Assembly (NCBI GenBank): GCA_964551435.1
Contig: CAZKBS010000009.1
Location: forward strand, 1-64,000
Reading direction: 5' to 3'
Length of the DNA stretch: 64,000 bases
Source: UBA2020 sp964551435
Lineage (GTDB): Bacteria > Pseudomonadota > Alphaproteobacteria > Micavibrionales > UBA2020
Part shown: positions 17,070 to 25,469 of the stretch, in pieces
How the letters are laid out: every line of letters starts with the position of its first letter
How positions within the stretch are numbered: position 1 is the stretch's first letter
Translations under genes and position numbers: made by a program
The notes under the pieces: model-generated
The model's database searches: none
What the model was told of the DNA's origin: nothing
Seen by the model: only the letters and a program-made list of their open reading frames with translations

Positions 17070-17206
17070 GACTCGACTCTTATCCACAGAGACACGACAC
17101 TCTGACTCGAGGAAAAACACCGCCCAATATTTTGGCTACGGTGTCTCCCTTAATACTTCGCTTCGATGATTTGGCCCCATGTGCTTCGGCATGTGGGGCT
17201 TTTTTT
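17070..17206 (+). ncRNA. Possible small RNA ending in a strong terminator
   Basis: This plus-strand stretch holds a stem with ACACCG and CGGTGT arms enclosing an inner GCC/GGC pair, a short single-stranded run, and a textbook terminator with TTCG tetraloop and seven T residues. No reading frame of note covers it. The terminator lies more than 300 bases after the aroC stop and about 105 before sppA, so it seems to belong to something between. The 5' end is a guess, no promoter is clear, and it matches no RNA family I recognise. It could instead be the long 3' untranslated region of aroC. Confidence 0.3.
17174..17206 (+). terminator. Strong TTCG-loop terminator before sppA
   Basis: GCCCCATGTGC, loop TTCG, GCATGTGGGGC, then seven T residues. 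The perfect 11-bp stem with a stable tetraloop is among the clearest terminators in the window. Confidence 0.9.
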
Positions 17207-17312
17207 GATGTGCTGATGGATTGGAATATATCTGCAATTTTGCTGTCGTTCAACACGCAATCTTGGGTTAGTCTCATAAAAATTTTACGCGCCCCATCCA
17301 AAAGGTATTGAC

Positions 17313-19424
17313 ATGACCGACACGCCGCAACGACGCAAAGAAGACAAATTCATCGCCAAGGTCTGGCGCTTTTTCTACCGCTTCTTTTTTATGGTGGGCG
17401 TATCGGCTTTCATTTCCATCGTGATGCTGACGATAACGATGTCTCGCATGATGAACTATGCGCCGTCGTCGTTGCCCGATGCGATGGTGCTGACCTTCGC
17501 TGTCAAATCTGACCTTGCGGAAGTCGAAGGGGCGCCGTCGCTCTCGCAACCGCTGCTGCGCCCGGCGACGATTTTGCAAGATGTGGTCTCCGCCATCGAC
17601 CTCGCCGCAAAAGACGCGCGCGTTAAGGCGCTGGTCGTCAAGCTTGAAGACATGGCCCTGTCGGCGGCGCAGGCGCAAGAGCTGCGTGGCGCGCTGGAGC
17701 GTTTCCGTGCCGCGGGCAAGCGCACCTATATTTATGCCGACAGCTATGGCGGTTTCGGTGGCGGTATGGGTGATTATTATCTGGCGTCGGTTTTCGATGA
17801 AATCTGGCTGCAGCCTGTCGGCAGCGTTTCTGCAACCGGCGTTTCATCCGACGTGCCATTTGTGAAGGATTTGCTGGAAAAAGTCGGTGTCGAGACGCAG
17901 TTCGTGCATCAGGGCATTTATAAATCCGCGCCCGAAAGCCTGACCGAACGCGGCATGACGCCGCCGCACCGCGAAATGATGCAATCTATCGTCAGCGATC
18001 TGGCACGCCAGATGATGGCGGGTATTGCCCAATCGCGCAACCTGTCCGAAGCGCAGGTGCGCGCGCTGGTCGACGGTTCGCCCTATGGCGAAAAAGAGTC
18101 CCTGCGCCTGAAGCTGGTTGACCGCGTCGGCTACTATGACGAAATGGTCGCCCATGCCCGCCGCGTTGCTTCGTCCCAAAAACCCGCCACTGCTAAAAAA
18201 GCGGATGCCGGAAAAACCGTGACGCAAGATAATGCCGCAGCTGAAGAGCCGGCGCCGGAAAATCAGACAGCTGAAAAGCAGACGCCCGAAGCGCGCACGG
18301 AAGAAGCGCAAGCGAAGGCACCTGCCGCCACTCCCGATGCTGCGCCGGATCTGGCACAAAAAAAACCTGCCGATAACAACAATCAACCAGCCCCCGCTGC
18401 AAAGGCAGAGGAGGAAAAGCCCGACGTCGATACCGTTTCGCTGATGGGATATTCCTTTGTCGCGGAAACGCAGGCGCTGGGTCACGGTATGCACGGTTTC
18501 GCATCCAAGCTGATGCGCCGCGAAGCGCCGGCGGCGGTGCTGAACAAAAAAGACAAAATCGCTCTGATTTATGGCAGCGGCGAAATTGTGCCGTTTGGCC
18601 CGCGTGCGCAGGCTTCGCCTTTTATGTCGTCCAATATGGCTGCCGACAAGATTGTGCAAGCCTTCCGCGCTGCGCAGAATGATGCTGGTGTCGCCGCGGT
18701 GATTTTCCGCATCGACAGCCCCGGCGGCTCGCCGGAGGCATCCGAAACCATCCGCCGCGCCATCATGGAAACGCGCCGCAAGGGAAAGCCTGTCGTGGTC
18801 TCCATGGCCAGCACCGCCGCATCGGGCGGCTACTGGATTGCGGCGCCTGCCGATAAAATCATCGCGCAGCCGGGCACGCTGACGGGATCCATCGGCGTTT
18901 TCGGCGGCAAGTTCGTGCTTGCTGGCCTGTGGCAAAAACTGGGCATTAACTGGGATACAGTCCGCGAAGGCGACAATGCGGGTATGTGGTCGTCAAACAC
19001 CGCCTTTACGCCCGCGCAGCTGCAAAAATTCGACGCGCTGATGAAAGAAACCTACGAAGCATTCCTTGAGCGCGTGGCCGAAGGCCGCAAGATGCCGATT
19101 GAAAAAGTGCGCGCCCTCGCCGAAGGCCGCGTCTATACGGGCCGTCAGGCCAAGGAAATTGGCCTTGTCGATGATCTGGGCGGTCTGGATGTGGCCGTGC
19201 GCCATGCCCGCACGCTCGCCAAAGTGGGGGAGAAGGACGATGTGCCGCTGGTGCGCTTCCCGCCGCGCAAATCGACGATCGAGATGTTTATCTCCCTCGC
19301 AACCGAAGGCGCGCTGTTCCAGCCGACCATCAACGTGAATGCCGCGGATATGGCGGGTATGCTGCAAAACGCTTTGCCGCAGCAGGGTATCCAGCTGCGG
19401 GCGCCTTATGCGGATATGCGCTGA
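17313..19424 (+). CDS. sppA: Signal peptide peptidase SppA, 67K type, with long linker
   Basis: A 703-residue inner-membrane serine protease that degrades leftover signal peptides in the periplasm. One N-terminal membrane helix (about 25-45) is followed by two S49 domains. The catalytic dyad of the family is visible: Lys204 in GIYKSAPESLTERGM and Ser504 in AASGGYW, with TLTGSIGVFGGKF after it. Between the domains lies an unusual Ala/Pro/Lys/Glu-rich linker, about residues 285-372, which makes the protein longer than the roughly 620-residue E. coli form. It is convergent with the transglycosylase gene, with three bases between stops. Confidence 0.93.
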   Translation: MTDTPQRRKEDKFIAKVWRFFYRFFFMVGVSAFISIVMLTITMSRMMNYAPSSLPDAMVLTFAVKSDLAEVEGAPSLSQPLLRPATILQDVVSAIDLAAKDARVKALVVKLEDMALSAAQAQELRGALERFRAAGKRTYIYADSYGGFGGGMGDYYLASVFDEIWLQPVGSVSATGVSSDVPFVKDLLEKVGVETQFVHQGIYKSAPESLTERGMTPPHREMMQSIVSDLARQMMAGIAQSRNLSEAQVRALVDGSPYGEKESLRLKLVDRVGYYDEMVAHARRVASSQKPATAKKADAGKTVTQDNAAAEEPAPENQTAEKQTPEARTEEAQAKAPAATPDAAPDLAQKKPADNNNQPAPAAKAEEEKPDVDTVSLMGYSFVAETQALGHGMHGFASKLMRREAPAAVLNKKDKIALIYGSGEIVPFGPRAQASPFMSSNMAADKIVQAFRAAQNDAGVAAVIFRIDSPGGSPEASETIRRAIMETRRKGKPVVVSMASTAASGGYWIAAPADKIIAQPGTLTGSIGVFGGKFVLAGLWQKLGINWDTVREGDNAGMWSSNTAFTPAQLQKFDALMKETYEAFLERVAEGRKMPIEKVRALAEGRVYTGRQAKEIGLVDDLGGLDVAVRHARTLAKVGEKDDVPLVRFPPRKSTIEMFISLATEGALFQPTINVNAADMAGMLQNALPQQGIQLRAPYADMR

Positions 19425-19427
19425 TTT

Positions 19428-20417
19428 TTATGTGTTGTAGCGCGGCTTGCTGTTATCGGCGATCAGGCTTTGCTGTATCTCTGCCAGCATCAGGATGCTG
19501 GCGGGCGATACCTTTTGAAAGCCGAAGGGGTTGGTGCCTGCGCTATACCCGCTTTTGGCGAAAAAGCGCGGGTCATCGTTCCAGATGATATCATCGGCTT
19601 CATTCGCATCGTCGAACATCGGCAGCTTCGCAAGAACTTCGGCGGGGATTGAATTGCGCGCGGCGGGCGCTGTGGCGGGTTTGGCAGCCGCCTTGGCAGA
19701 CGTCTCTGCAACGTTGTTCTTCGCGGCGGCCTTTGCCGCTTCGGTGCCTGCATTCGTGGCGGTCTGCGCGCCAGCGCCGAATTTTTTGTCGAAAAAGTTG
19801 TAAACCTCATTCAGCGTGCGGGCTTCACCCGTTTTGCTGTCGTAGAAAACATTCTTGTTCGCCTTGGCTGCGGCGGGAAAAATATCAGCGGCGATGGCAT
19901 CGCCATTCACCGCGCGGCTGTTGAGGAATTTGGCCGCGCCGCCCGCGCCCATGAAATGCGCGAAATAAAGCTCCGTCGCACCGACGTCGCCCTTGGTGTT
20001 CTTTTGCAGATGCGCCTTGTTCTCGGCGGTGAAAACGCCCGCCATCAGGGCGGAGATTTCAGGGTCGTTTCTAAGGGCGAGGATATCGCGGCGGTCGCAA
20101 TCGCTCGCGCAGACGGCCTTGCCGTTTTTGATGTCGATTTTATCGGCATAATCGCCAAGGCCGAATTTGTCGCCATGCTTTTTGACCATGTTCAGCCAGG
20201 TGCTTTCGATAAACTGGTAAAGACCGGTGGCGCTGGATGTTTTGGCCTTTGCGGTGGGGTTAAAACTGCTTTCGGCATTCGCTTTGTGCATCAGGAAGGC
20301 AAAATCTGCCCCCGTGCGTTTGGATGCGTTCTGGACGGCCTGTATCACGTCTTGTGATGCAAGTTTTTGATATTTCTGGATAATATTCGCCTTTGCGGCG
20401 CCAAATGCGGCTGTCAT
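19428..20417 (-). CDS. Lytic transglycosylase, SLT domain
   Basis: A 329-residue protein with an SLT-type transglycosylase domain at about residues 35-240, which would cut glycan strands of peptidoglycan. The catalytic Glu is Glu49 in KANAESSFNP, followed by TGLYQFIESTWLNMVKKHG. A low-complexity Ala/Lys-rich segment (about 215-260) leads to a C-terminal tail with no recognised domain. There is no evident signal peptide, which is odd for a periplasmic enzyme; proteins of this type occur in rhizobia and relatives. ATG 20417 has AAGGAG upstream on the minus strand, which is why the longer frame to 20564 was rejected. Confidence 0.85.
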   Translation of the reverse strand: MTAAFGAAKANIIQKYQKLASQDVIQAVQNASKRTGADFAFLMHKANAESSFNPTAKAKTSSATGLYQFIESTWLNMVKKHGDKFGLGDYADKIDIKNGKAVCASDCDRRDILALRNDPEISALMAGVFTAENKAHLQKNTKGDVGATELYFAHFMGAGGAAKFLNSRAVNGDAIAADIFPAAAKANKNVFYDSKTGEARTLNEVYNFFDKKFGAGAQTATNAGTEAAKAAAKNNVAETSAKAAAKPATAPAARNSIPAEVLAKLPMFDDANEADDIIWNDDPRFFAKSGYSAGTNPFGFQKVSPASILMLAEIQQSLIADNSKPRYNT

Positions 20418-20616
20418 ATCCAAACTCCTTAACCTTGACGGGGCTTTCCGCCCTCTTCTGGAATATATCGTTGCAAACGCCGTGCCAAAGCGCCCGCCGC
20501 ACAGACCACGGGGGTAGTTGGCGGCCCTTACGGTAGGATTCTGAATAAGACGGGCGGCTTTCATCGGCCGCGCAAATCCTTATACTTATGCGCAGCAAAG
20601 TTTCAGGAGAAAGCAA

Positions 20617-22407
20617 ATGTCCTATCAGGCCCCCGTCAAGGAAATGCGTTTCGTGCTCGAACATATCGCCGGACTGGGCGAGATTTCGGCGCTGCCGGCC
20701 TATGCCCACGCGACGCCCGATATGGTGGAGGCGATTTTGGAAGAAGCCGCCCGCGTCGCGCGCGATGTCTGGGCACCGACCAACAAAAACGGCGACCGCC
20801 AGACCGCGCGCCTTGACGGTGACAAGGTGAAAACGCCCGACGGGTTTAAAGACGCCTACAAGCAATTCGCCGACGGCGGCTGGAACGCTTTCGCCTGCCC
20901 GCCCGCGCATGGCGGGCAGGGCCTGCCGTGGTCGCTGGGCATGGCGGTCAATGAAATGTGGCAATCGGCCAATCTGGCGCTCAGCCTGTGCCCGCTTTTG
21001 ACGTCAGCGGCGATCGAGGCGATTGAAAAACATGGCACCCCCGCGCAAAAAGAAACCTATCTGCCCAAACTGATTTCCGGCGAATGGACAGGCACCATGA
21101 ACCTGACCGAACCGCAGGCCGGCACCGACCTTGCCGCTATTCGCACCACGGCGAAAAAAGTCGGTGACCACTATGTGATGAAAGGGCAGAAAATCTACAT
21201 CACCTTCGGCGAACATGATTTCACCGACAATATCATCCATCTGGTGCTGGCGCGTATCGACGGCCTGCCGGAGGGGAATGACGGTCTTGGTCTTTTCATC
21301 GTGCCGAAATTCCTGCTCAATGCCGACGGCAGCATCGGCGCGCGTAACGATGTGAAGGCGGTATCGCTGGAACATAAGCTGGGCATTCACGGCTCCCCCA
21401 CCTGCGTCATGCAATATGGAGAGAAAGACGGCGCCATCGCCTATCTGGTCGGCGAAGAGGGCAAAGGTCTGCGCAACATGTTCACGATGATGAACAACGC
21501 CCGTATCTCCGTCGGCCTGCAAGGCGTCGCGCTGTCGGAGCGTGCGTATCAACATGCGCTGGCCTACGCCCGCGACCGCGTGCAATGCGCACGCATAGGC
21601 GATAAATCCGGTAAACGCGTGGCGATTATCGAACATGCCGACGTCCGCCGTATGCTGCTGACCATGAAGGCGAATACCGAAGCGTCGCGCGCCCTCGCCT
21701 ATTACGCAGGCGGGCAGCTTGACCGCATGCGCCATGCAGAAACGCCAGAAGCAAGGGCGGCGGCGGAGCTGCGTGCCGACCTCATGACCCCCCTGGTCAA
21801 GGCGTGGTCCACCGACCTTGCGCTCGAAACCACATCGGCGGGGGTGCAGATCCATGGCGGCATGGGCTTCATCGAAGAAACCGGCGCCGCGCAATATTAC
21901 CGCGATGCGCGCATCCTGCCGATTTACGAAGGCACCAACGGCATTCAGGCCAATGACCTTGTGTTCCGCAAACTGCTGCGCGATGGCGGGGCGGAGGCGA
22001 GAAAGTTCATGGATGAAATCGCGGCTTTCCTGCCGGCACTGGCGGAAAAGCCCAGCGACGACCTCGATGCGCTGCGCGGGGGGCTTGGCCGTGCGCTCGA
22101 AGAACTGCGCAAAACCACCGACTGGATGCTTGCCAACGTGAAGGCGAATACCGAAGCCGTCGCGGCGGGCGCGGTCAGCTATCAGCGTCAATTCGCGCTG
22201 GTGGCGGGCGGGTATATGATGGCGCGTCTGGCGCTGGCGGCGCATAACGCGCTGTTCGAGGGGGGCGAGGATGCGCTGTTCCTGAACACGCGTCTGGTCA
22301 CGGCACGGTTTTTTGCGGATGCACTGCTGCCGCAGGTTTATGGCCTCAGCGCGCCGGTCATGGGTGGCAATGCTGCGGCGTGTCAAATCGCCAACGACCA
22401 ATTCTGA
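20617..22407 (+). CDS. Acyl-CoA dehydrogenase, DmdC-like
   Basis: A 596-residue FAD-dependent dehydrogenase of the long acyl-CoA dehydrogenase type. It has the N-terminal extension MSYQAPVKEMRFVLEHIAGL that marks the DmdC group, MNLTEPQAGTDLAAIRT (FAD and substrate loop), GIHGSPTCVMQY and GGMGFIEETGAAQYYRDARILPIYEGTNGIQ with catalytic Glu438 in YEGT. DmdC itself oxidises methylmercaptopropionyl-CoA; many members act on other short or medium acyl-CoAs, so the substrate is open. No dmdA, dmdB or dmdD neighbour is visible. It is divergent from the transglycosylase gene. Confidence 0.92.
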   Translation: MSYQAPVKEMRFVLEHIAGLGEISALPAYAHATPDMVEAILEEAARVARDVWAPTNKNGDRQTARLDGDKVKTPDGFKDAYKQFADGGWNAFACPPAHGGQGLPWSLGMAVNEMWQSANLALSLCPLLTSAAIEAIEKHGTPAQKETYLPKLISGEWTGTMNLTEPQAGTDLAAIRTTAKKVGDHYVMKGQKIYITFGEHDFTDNIIHLVLARIDGLPEGNDGLGLFIVPKFLLNADGSIGARNDVKAVSLEHKLGIHGSPTCVMQYGEKDGAIAYLVGEEGKGLRNMFTMMNNARISVGLQGVALSERAYQHALAYARDRVQCARIGDKSGKRVAIIEHADVRRMLLTMKANTEASRALAYYAGGQLDRMRHAETPEARAAAELRADLMTPLVKAWSTDLALETTSAGVQIHGGMGFIEETGAAQYYRDARILPIYEGTNGIQANDLVFRKLLRDGGAEARKFMDEIAAFLPALAEKPSDDLDALRGGLGRALEELRKTTDWMLANVKANTEAVAAGAVSYQRQFALVAGGYMMARLALAAHNALFEGGEDALFLNTRLVTARFFADALLPQVYGLSAPVMGGNAAACQIANDQF

Positions 22408-22524
22408 TGATTTTGCGCATCTGAACTGCTGTTCATTTTCACGGTTTACAAGGGACGGTGCCTCGCCTAGCATGTCTTATCCTTGGCGGGATAGGGGGCG
22501 CATATTCACAAAAGCGGGCGCCCG

Positions 22525-23337
22525 ATGAAGCACGAAAACGGCTTTGATTTTGTCGAATACCCTTGCGCGTCGGGCAAGGCCGATGCCCTTGTGATTATTC
22601 TGCCCGGTCATGCCAATCATCCTGTGATGTTCGATAAACTCGCGAAGCAAATTCGCGATGAACGCCCCAATACAGATATTTTGATTGTGAAAGCGCCTGT
22701 GCCGATCGGTGCGACCAAAGAACATATCCGCAAAAACGGCGCGCGCGGCGCCGACGACCTTTATACATGGCACAAGATCAGCAAGAACGCGGGCGAGAAT
22801 GCCAAGCTGGTGCTCAGCCATTTTTTCAACCGTGTGCCGGTGGTTGACCAGTTGAATGCCTTTGCCGATGCACAGTTGCAAAAACGCGGCCTCAACGATG
22901 ACGGCCTTGCCCTGTTTGGTTTTTCCCTCGGCGGGGCGATTGCTGTGCAGATGGGCACGCGCCGCCCGGGTCAGGTAGCGGCGGTGATTAACCACTCCGG
23001 CCCCGTGTTTCCCATTATCAAGCCGAAATCGCGGCCCGAAACCCTGTTCGTGATGGGTGAAAAGGATGATTTTTTCTACGCGGGTAAAATGAACGTCGAT
23101 CCCGCGCAGGCCAAGCCGCCCAAGGGCAAGCTCAAAAAAGCTTTTGATAACGCGGTCAATGATGCGGTATCGCAGGTCAGCCTGCATTTCGACGACAGCC
23201 TCAAACGTCTTAAAAGCGCCAAGTTGCCGGTCGAGGATAAAGTCGTCCCCGGTCTTGGCCATACCATTAATAAAAACTCTTTCACGCCGGCGATGGATTT
23301 TCTGCGGCGCAAACTGTGCAAGCCCAAGGGGCCGTAA
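22525..23337 (+). CDS. Alpha/beta hydrolase, carboxylesterase/phospholipase type
   Basis: A 270-residue cytosolic hydrolase. The catalytic triad can be placed: Ser134 in GFSLGG, Asp181 in GEKDDF and His246 in GLGHTIN. The N-terminal VIILPGHANHP resembles the oxyanion-hole region of the phospholipase/carboxylesterase family. No signal peptide. It follows the acyl-CoA dehydrogenase gene by 117 bases, and a terminator follows at 23354, so it may be its own unit. Substrate unknown. Confidence 0.85.
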   Translation: MKHENGFDFVEYPCASGKADALVIILPGHANHPVMFDKLAKQIRDERPNTDILIVKAPVPIGATKEHIRKNGARGADDLYTWHKISKNAGENAKLVLSHFFNRVPVVDQLNAFADAQLQKRGLNDDGLALFGFSLGGAIAVQMGTRRPGQVAAVINHSGPVFPIIKPKSRPETLFVMGEKDDFFYAGKMNVDPAQAKPPKGKLKKAFDNAVNDAVSQVSLHFDDSLKRLKSAKLPVEDKVVPGLGHTINKNSFTPAMDFLRRKLCKPKGP

Positions 23338-23353
23338 TTGCCCGCCAGCTTAT

Positions 23354-23392
23354 AAAAGAAAAAGCCCCAGCGATAACCGGGGCTTTTTCTTT
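23354..23392. terminator. Bidirectional terminator
   Basis: AAAGAAAAAGCCCC, a 10-nt loop, then GGGGCTTTTTCTTT. It lies between the hydrolase (plus) and the Cys-rich miniprotein (minus), and can serve both. Confidence 0.85.
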
Positions 23393-23405
23393 GCCGAAGC
23401 AAAAA

Positions 23406-23570
23406 TTATTTCTTCGGATGGCAGGAGCCGCCGCAGCATTTTTTCTTCGGTGCATCCGCGGGTTTCTGGTCGTTTGCGGGCGGGGCGGGCGGCGTTGCCG
23501 GCGGCGGGTTGTTGGCTTTGTCGAAAGCGTGGCAGCATTTGCCTTTGCCGCTGCATTTATCTTTGCACAT
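23406..23570 (-). CDS. Cys-rich miniprotein, 54 aa
   Basis: A 54-residue protein beginning MCKDKCSGKGKCCHAF and ending CCGGSCHPKK, with seven cysteines and two histidines flanking a Pro/Ala-rich middle. The layout suggests metal binding but matches no family I can name. The start is the ATG at 23570, six bases after AAGGAG on the minus strand; the upstream ATG at 23576 would touch that site and was rejected. It stands between two transcription units, with a terminator just beyond its stop. Confidence 0.65.
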   Translation of the reverse strand: MCKDKCSGKGKCCHAFDKANNPPPATPPAPPANDQKPADAPKKKCCGGSCHPKK

Positions 23571-23662
23571 ATTCATCTCCTTGAACAAAAAAGGGTGACA
23601 GAGGGTATAATCCCATCATACGCCCGCCGCAGGGGCATGGCCATAGACTGTTTCGGGTATTT

Positions 23663-24298
23663 TTATTGCTTTTCTGCGAGTTTTTGATGGGTACGGCGGT
23701 GTGCCTGCAGGTCGCCGAAGGTCTTAAGCACTGTCAGCATCGCCAGTGCCCAGACCGGCTGGCCCAGCGCCATCGCCACGCCGCCGCCCAGAAGAATCAC
23801 AATGTGCAGCACAATAATGCGGCCATAGGGACCCATCAGCATCATGGCGGGATTGACCTTGTCGATTTCGCGCTTGCGGATGAAATTGTCAAAAAACGAA
23901 AATCCGTGGCTGACGACAAGCCCCGCCGCCGCCAGCAGGAAAAGCGGGTCTGCGGTGAGGTTGCTCAGCAGGGCGTCTACTTCCGACCACTGCGCCGTTT
24001 GCCCGGTTTTCAGCTGCAGGCCGAACAGCACGATCAGAAAAATGCCGTGGCCCATGCAAAACATGCCGTAGTGGAAAATGAAGAAAATGACTATGGGAAA
24101 ACCGGCGTAGAGTTTCTTACGCGTCAGCAGCAGGGTCATTTTTGCGGCGTGGAAAAGGCCGATAATCACATTCTCCATCCAGTAGAGGAACATGATGTCG
24201 AAAACCTTCCAGTCCCAAAACAGGGCGCCCGTCAGCGGCAGCAGGTTGGCCGCAATCAAAAACGCCTCGGACGGGGTTTTGGGGGAGGGCGGGTTCAT
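23663..24298 (-). CDS. DUF6498 membrane protein
   Basis: A 211-residue integral membrane protein with about five or six hydrophobic helices. It has the DUF6498 pattern: an N-terminal helix with LPLTGALFWDW followed by FDIMFLYWMENVIIGLFHA, then FFIFHYGMFCMGHGIF, and a C-terminal helix ending LKTFGDLQAHRR. The function is unknown. ATG 24298 was chosen over a TTG three codons upstream; the ribosome-binding site is poor either way. It is divergent from zapE with 74 bases between. Confidence 0.8.
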   Translation of the reverse strand: MNPPSPKTPSEAFLIAANLLPLTGALFWDWKVFDIMFLYWMENVIIGLFHAAKMTLLLTRKKLYAGFPIVIFFIFHYGMFCMGHGIFLIVLFGLQLKTGQTAQWSEVDALLSNLTADPLFLLAAAGLVVSHGFSFFDNFIRKREIDKVNPAMMLMGPYGRIIVLHIVILLGGGVAMALGQPVWALAMLTVLKTFGDLQAHRRTHQKLAEKQ

Positions 24299-24372
24299 GT
24301 ATAACAATCACAAAAGAAAAAGGGCGGGCGAAACACGTGCCTTACCGTCCATAATAATGTAAAAAGAACCCT

Positions 24373-25467
24373 ATGACGACTGTTTTAGAGGCATATGAAC
24401 AAAAGCTTGCGGCGGGGGCGATCCGCCCCGATGCCGTGCAGGCGGCCGCCGTGGTGGCGCTCGACGATCTGGCGTGCGCGCTTGCGGGCTATCAGCCGGG
24501 GCACCGCGGCTTCTTCCGCAAGGTCATGCCCGCGCCGAAGGGATATTATTTCCACGGGGGTGTCGGGCGCGGCAAATCCATGGTCATGGATCTTTTTTTC
24601 GCCCATGCCCCTGTGCTCAAAAAACGCCGCGTGCATTTCCACGCCTTCATGCTTGAAGTGCATGATTTCTTGCACGCGCAGCGCACCGCGCGCCATAAAA
24701 ACGCCAGCGCCCGCATCGATGGCGATCTGATAGCCTGCGCCGACGATATTGCGGCGCATGCGACGCTGCTGTGTTTTGACGAATTTCAGGTGCGTGATGT
24801 CGCCGATGCGATGATTTTGGGCAGGCTGTTTACGGCGCTGCTCGACCGCGGTGTTGTGGTTGTGGCGACATCGAATATTCCGCCTGATGACCTTTACAAA
24901 GACGGGTTGCAACGTGACCGCTTTTTGCCGTTTATCGCCCTTTTGAAAGAACGCCTGCGCGTCATCAGCTTTTCGGGGCTTACCGATTACCGTCTGGGCC
25001 GCATTGCGGGACAAAAGATTTATTTCTGGCCGCATGACGCCGACGCCCGCCAGTCGCTGGAAAATATTTTTATGGCCGTTGCCGACGGCGATGCGGGCGC
25101 GCCCGACGATATCCACGTCAAGGGCCGCGTGATACATGTGCCGCGCGCCGCCAAGGAAATCGCCTATTTCACCTTTGCCGATTTGTGCGAAAAGCCCAAA
25201 AGCGCGCTGGATTTTCTGGAGCTGACCAAGCGATATCGCGTGATTGTCCTTGAAAACGTGCCGCAAATGGACGACACCCGCCGTGATGCGGCGCTGCGTT
25301 TTGTGACGCTTGTCGATGCGCTTTACGACCACCATATTGTATTGGCGCTGTCAGCCGCCGCGCCGCCGGAAAAGCTTTACCGTGGCACGGTTCATGCAGG
25401 GGTTTTTGACCGCACCATCAGCCGTATCATGGAAATGCAATCGCGCACCTACAGGGAAGCTGCCTAG
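24373..25467 (+). CDS. zapE: Cell division protein ZapE (AFG1-like ATPase)
   Basis: A 364-residue AAA-type ATPase of the AFG1 family, known in E. coli as ZapE, which joins the division ring late and affects FtsZ. Walker A is GGVGRGKSMV, about residues 60-69. Walker B is CFDEFQVRDVADAM, about residues 137-150, and VATSNIPPDDLYKDGLQR is the sensor-1 region. No membrane segment. The DUF2336 gene starts two bases after its stop, so they are probably co-transcribed. Confidence 0.93.
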   Translation: MTTVLEAYEQKLAAGAIRPDAVQAAAVVALDDLACALAGYQPGHRGFFRKVMPAPKGYYFHGGVGRGKSMVMDLFFAHAPVLKKRRVHFHAFMLEVHDFLHAQRTARHKNASARIDGDLIACADDIAAHATLLCFDEFQVRDVADAMILGRLFTALLDRGVVVVATSNIPPDDLYKDGLQRDRFLPFIALLKERLRVISFSGLTDYRLGRIAGQKIYFWPHDADARQSLENIFMAVADGDAGAPDDIHVKGRVIHVPRAAKEIAYFTFADLCEKPKSALDFLELTKRYRVIVLENVPQMDDTRRDAALRFVTLVDALYDHHIVLALSAAAPPEKLYRGTVHAGVFDRTISRIMEMQSRTYREAA

Positions 25468-25469
25468 AA

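Larger units (their letters stand above)
16857..17312. other. 456-bp intergenic region with structured elements
   Basis: No protein gene is supported. The region has an AT-rich patch (about 17017-17055), a single perfect DnaA-box sequence TTATCCACA at 17080-17088, a hairpin with ACACCG/CGGTGT arms about 17116-17144, and a very strong terminator at 17174-17206. The last two are discussed as a possible small RNA. I saw no classical terminator immediately after aroC, so readthrough of the fabI-aroC transcript to 17206 is an alternative. Confidence 0.5.
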
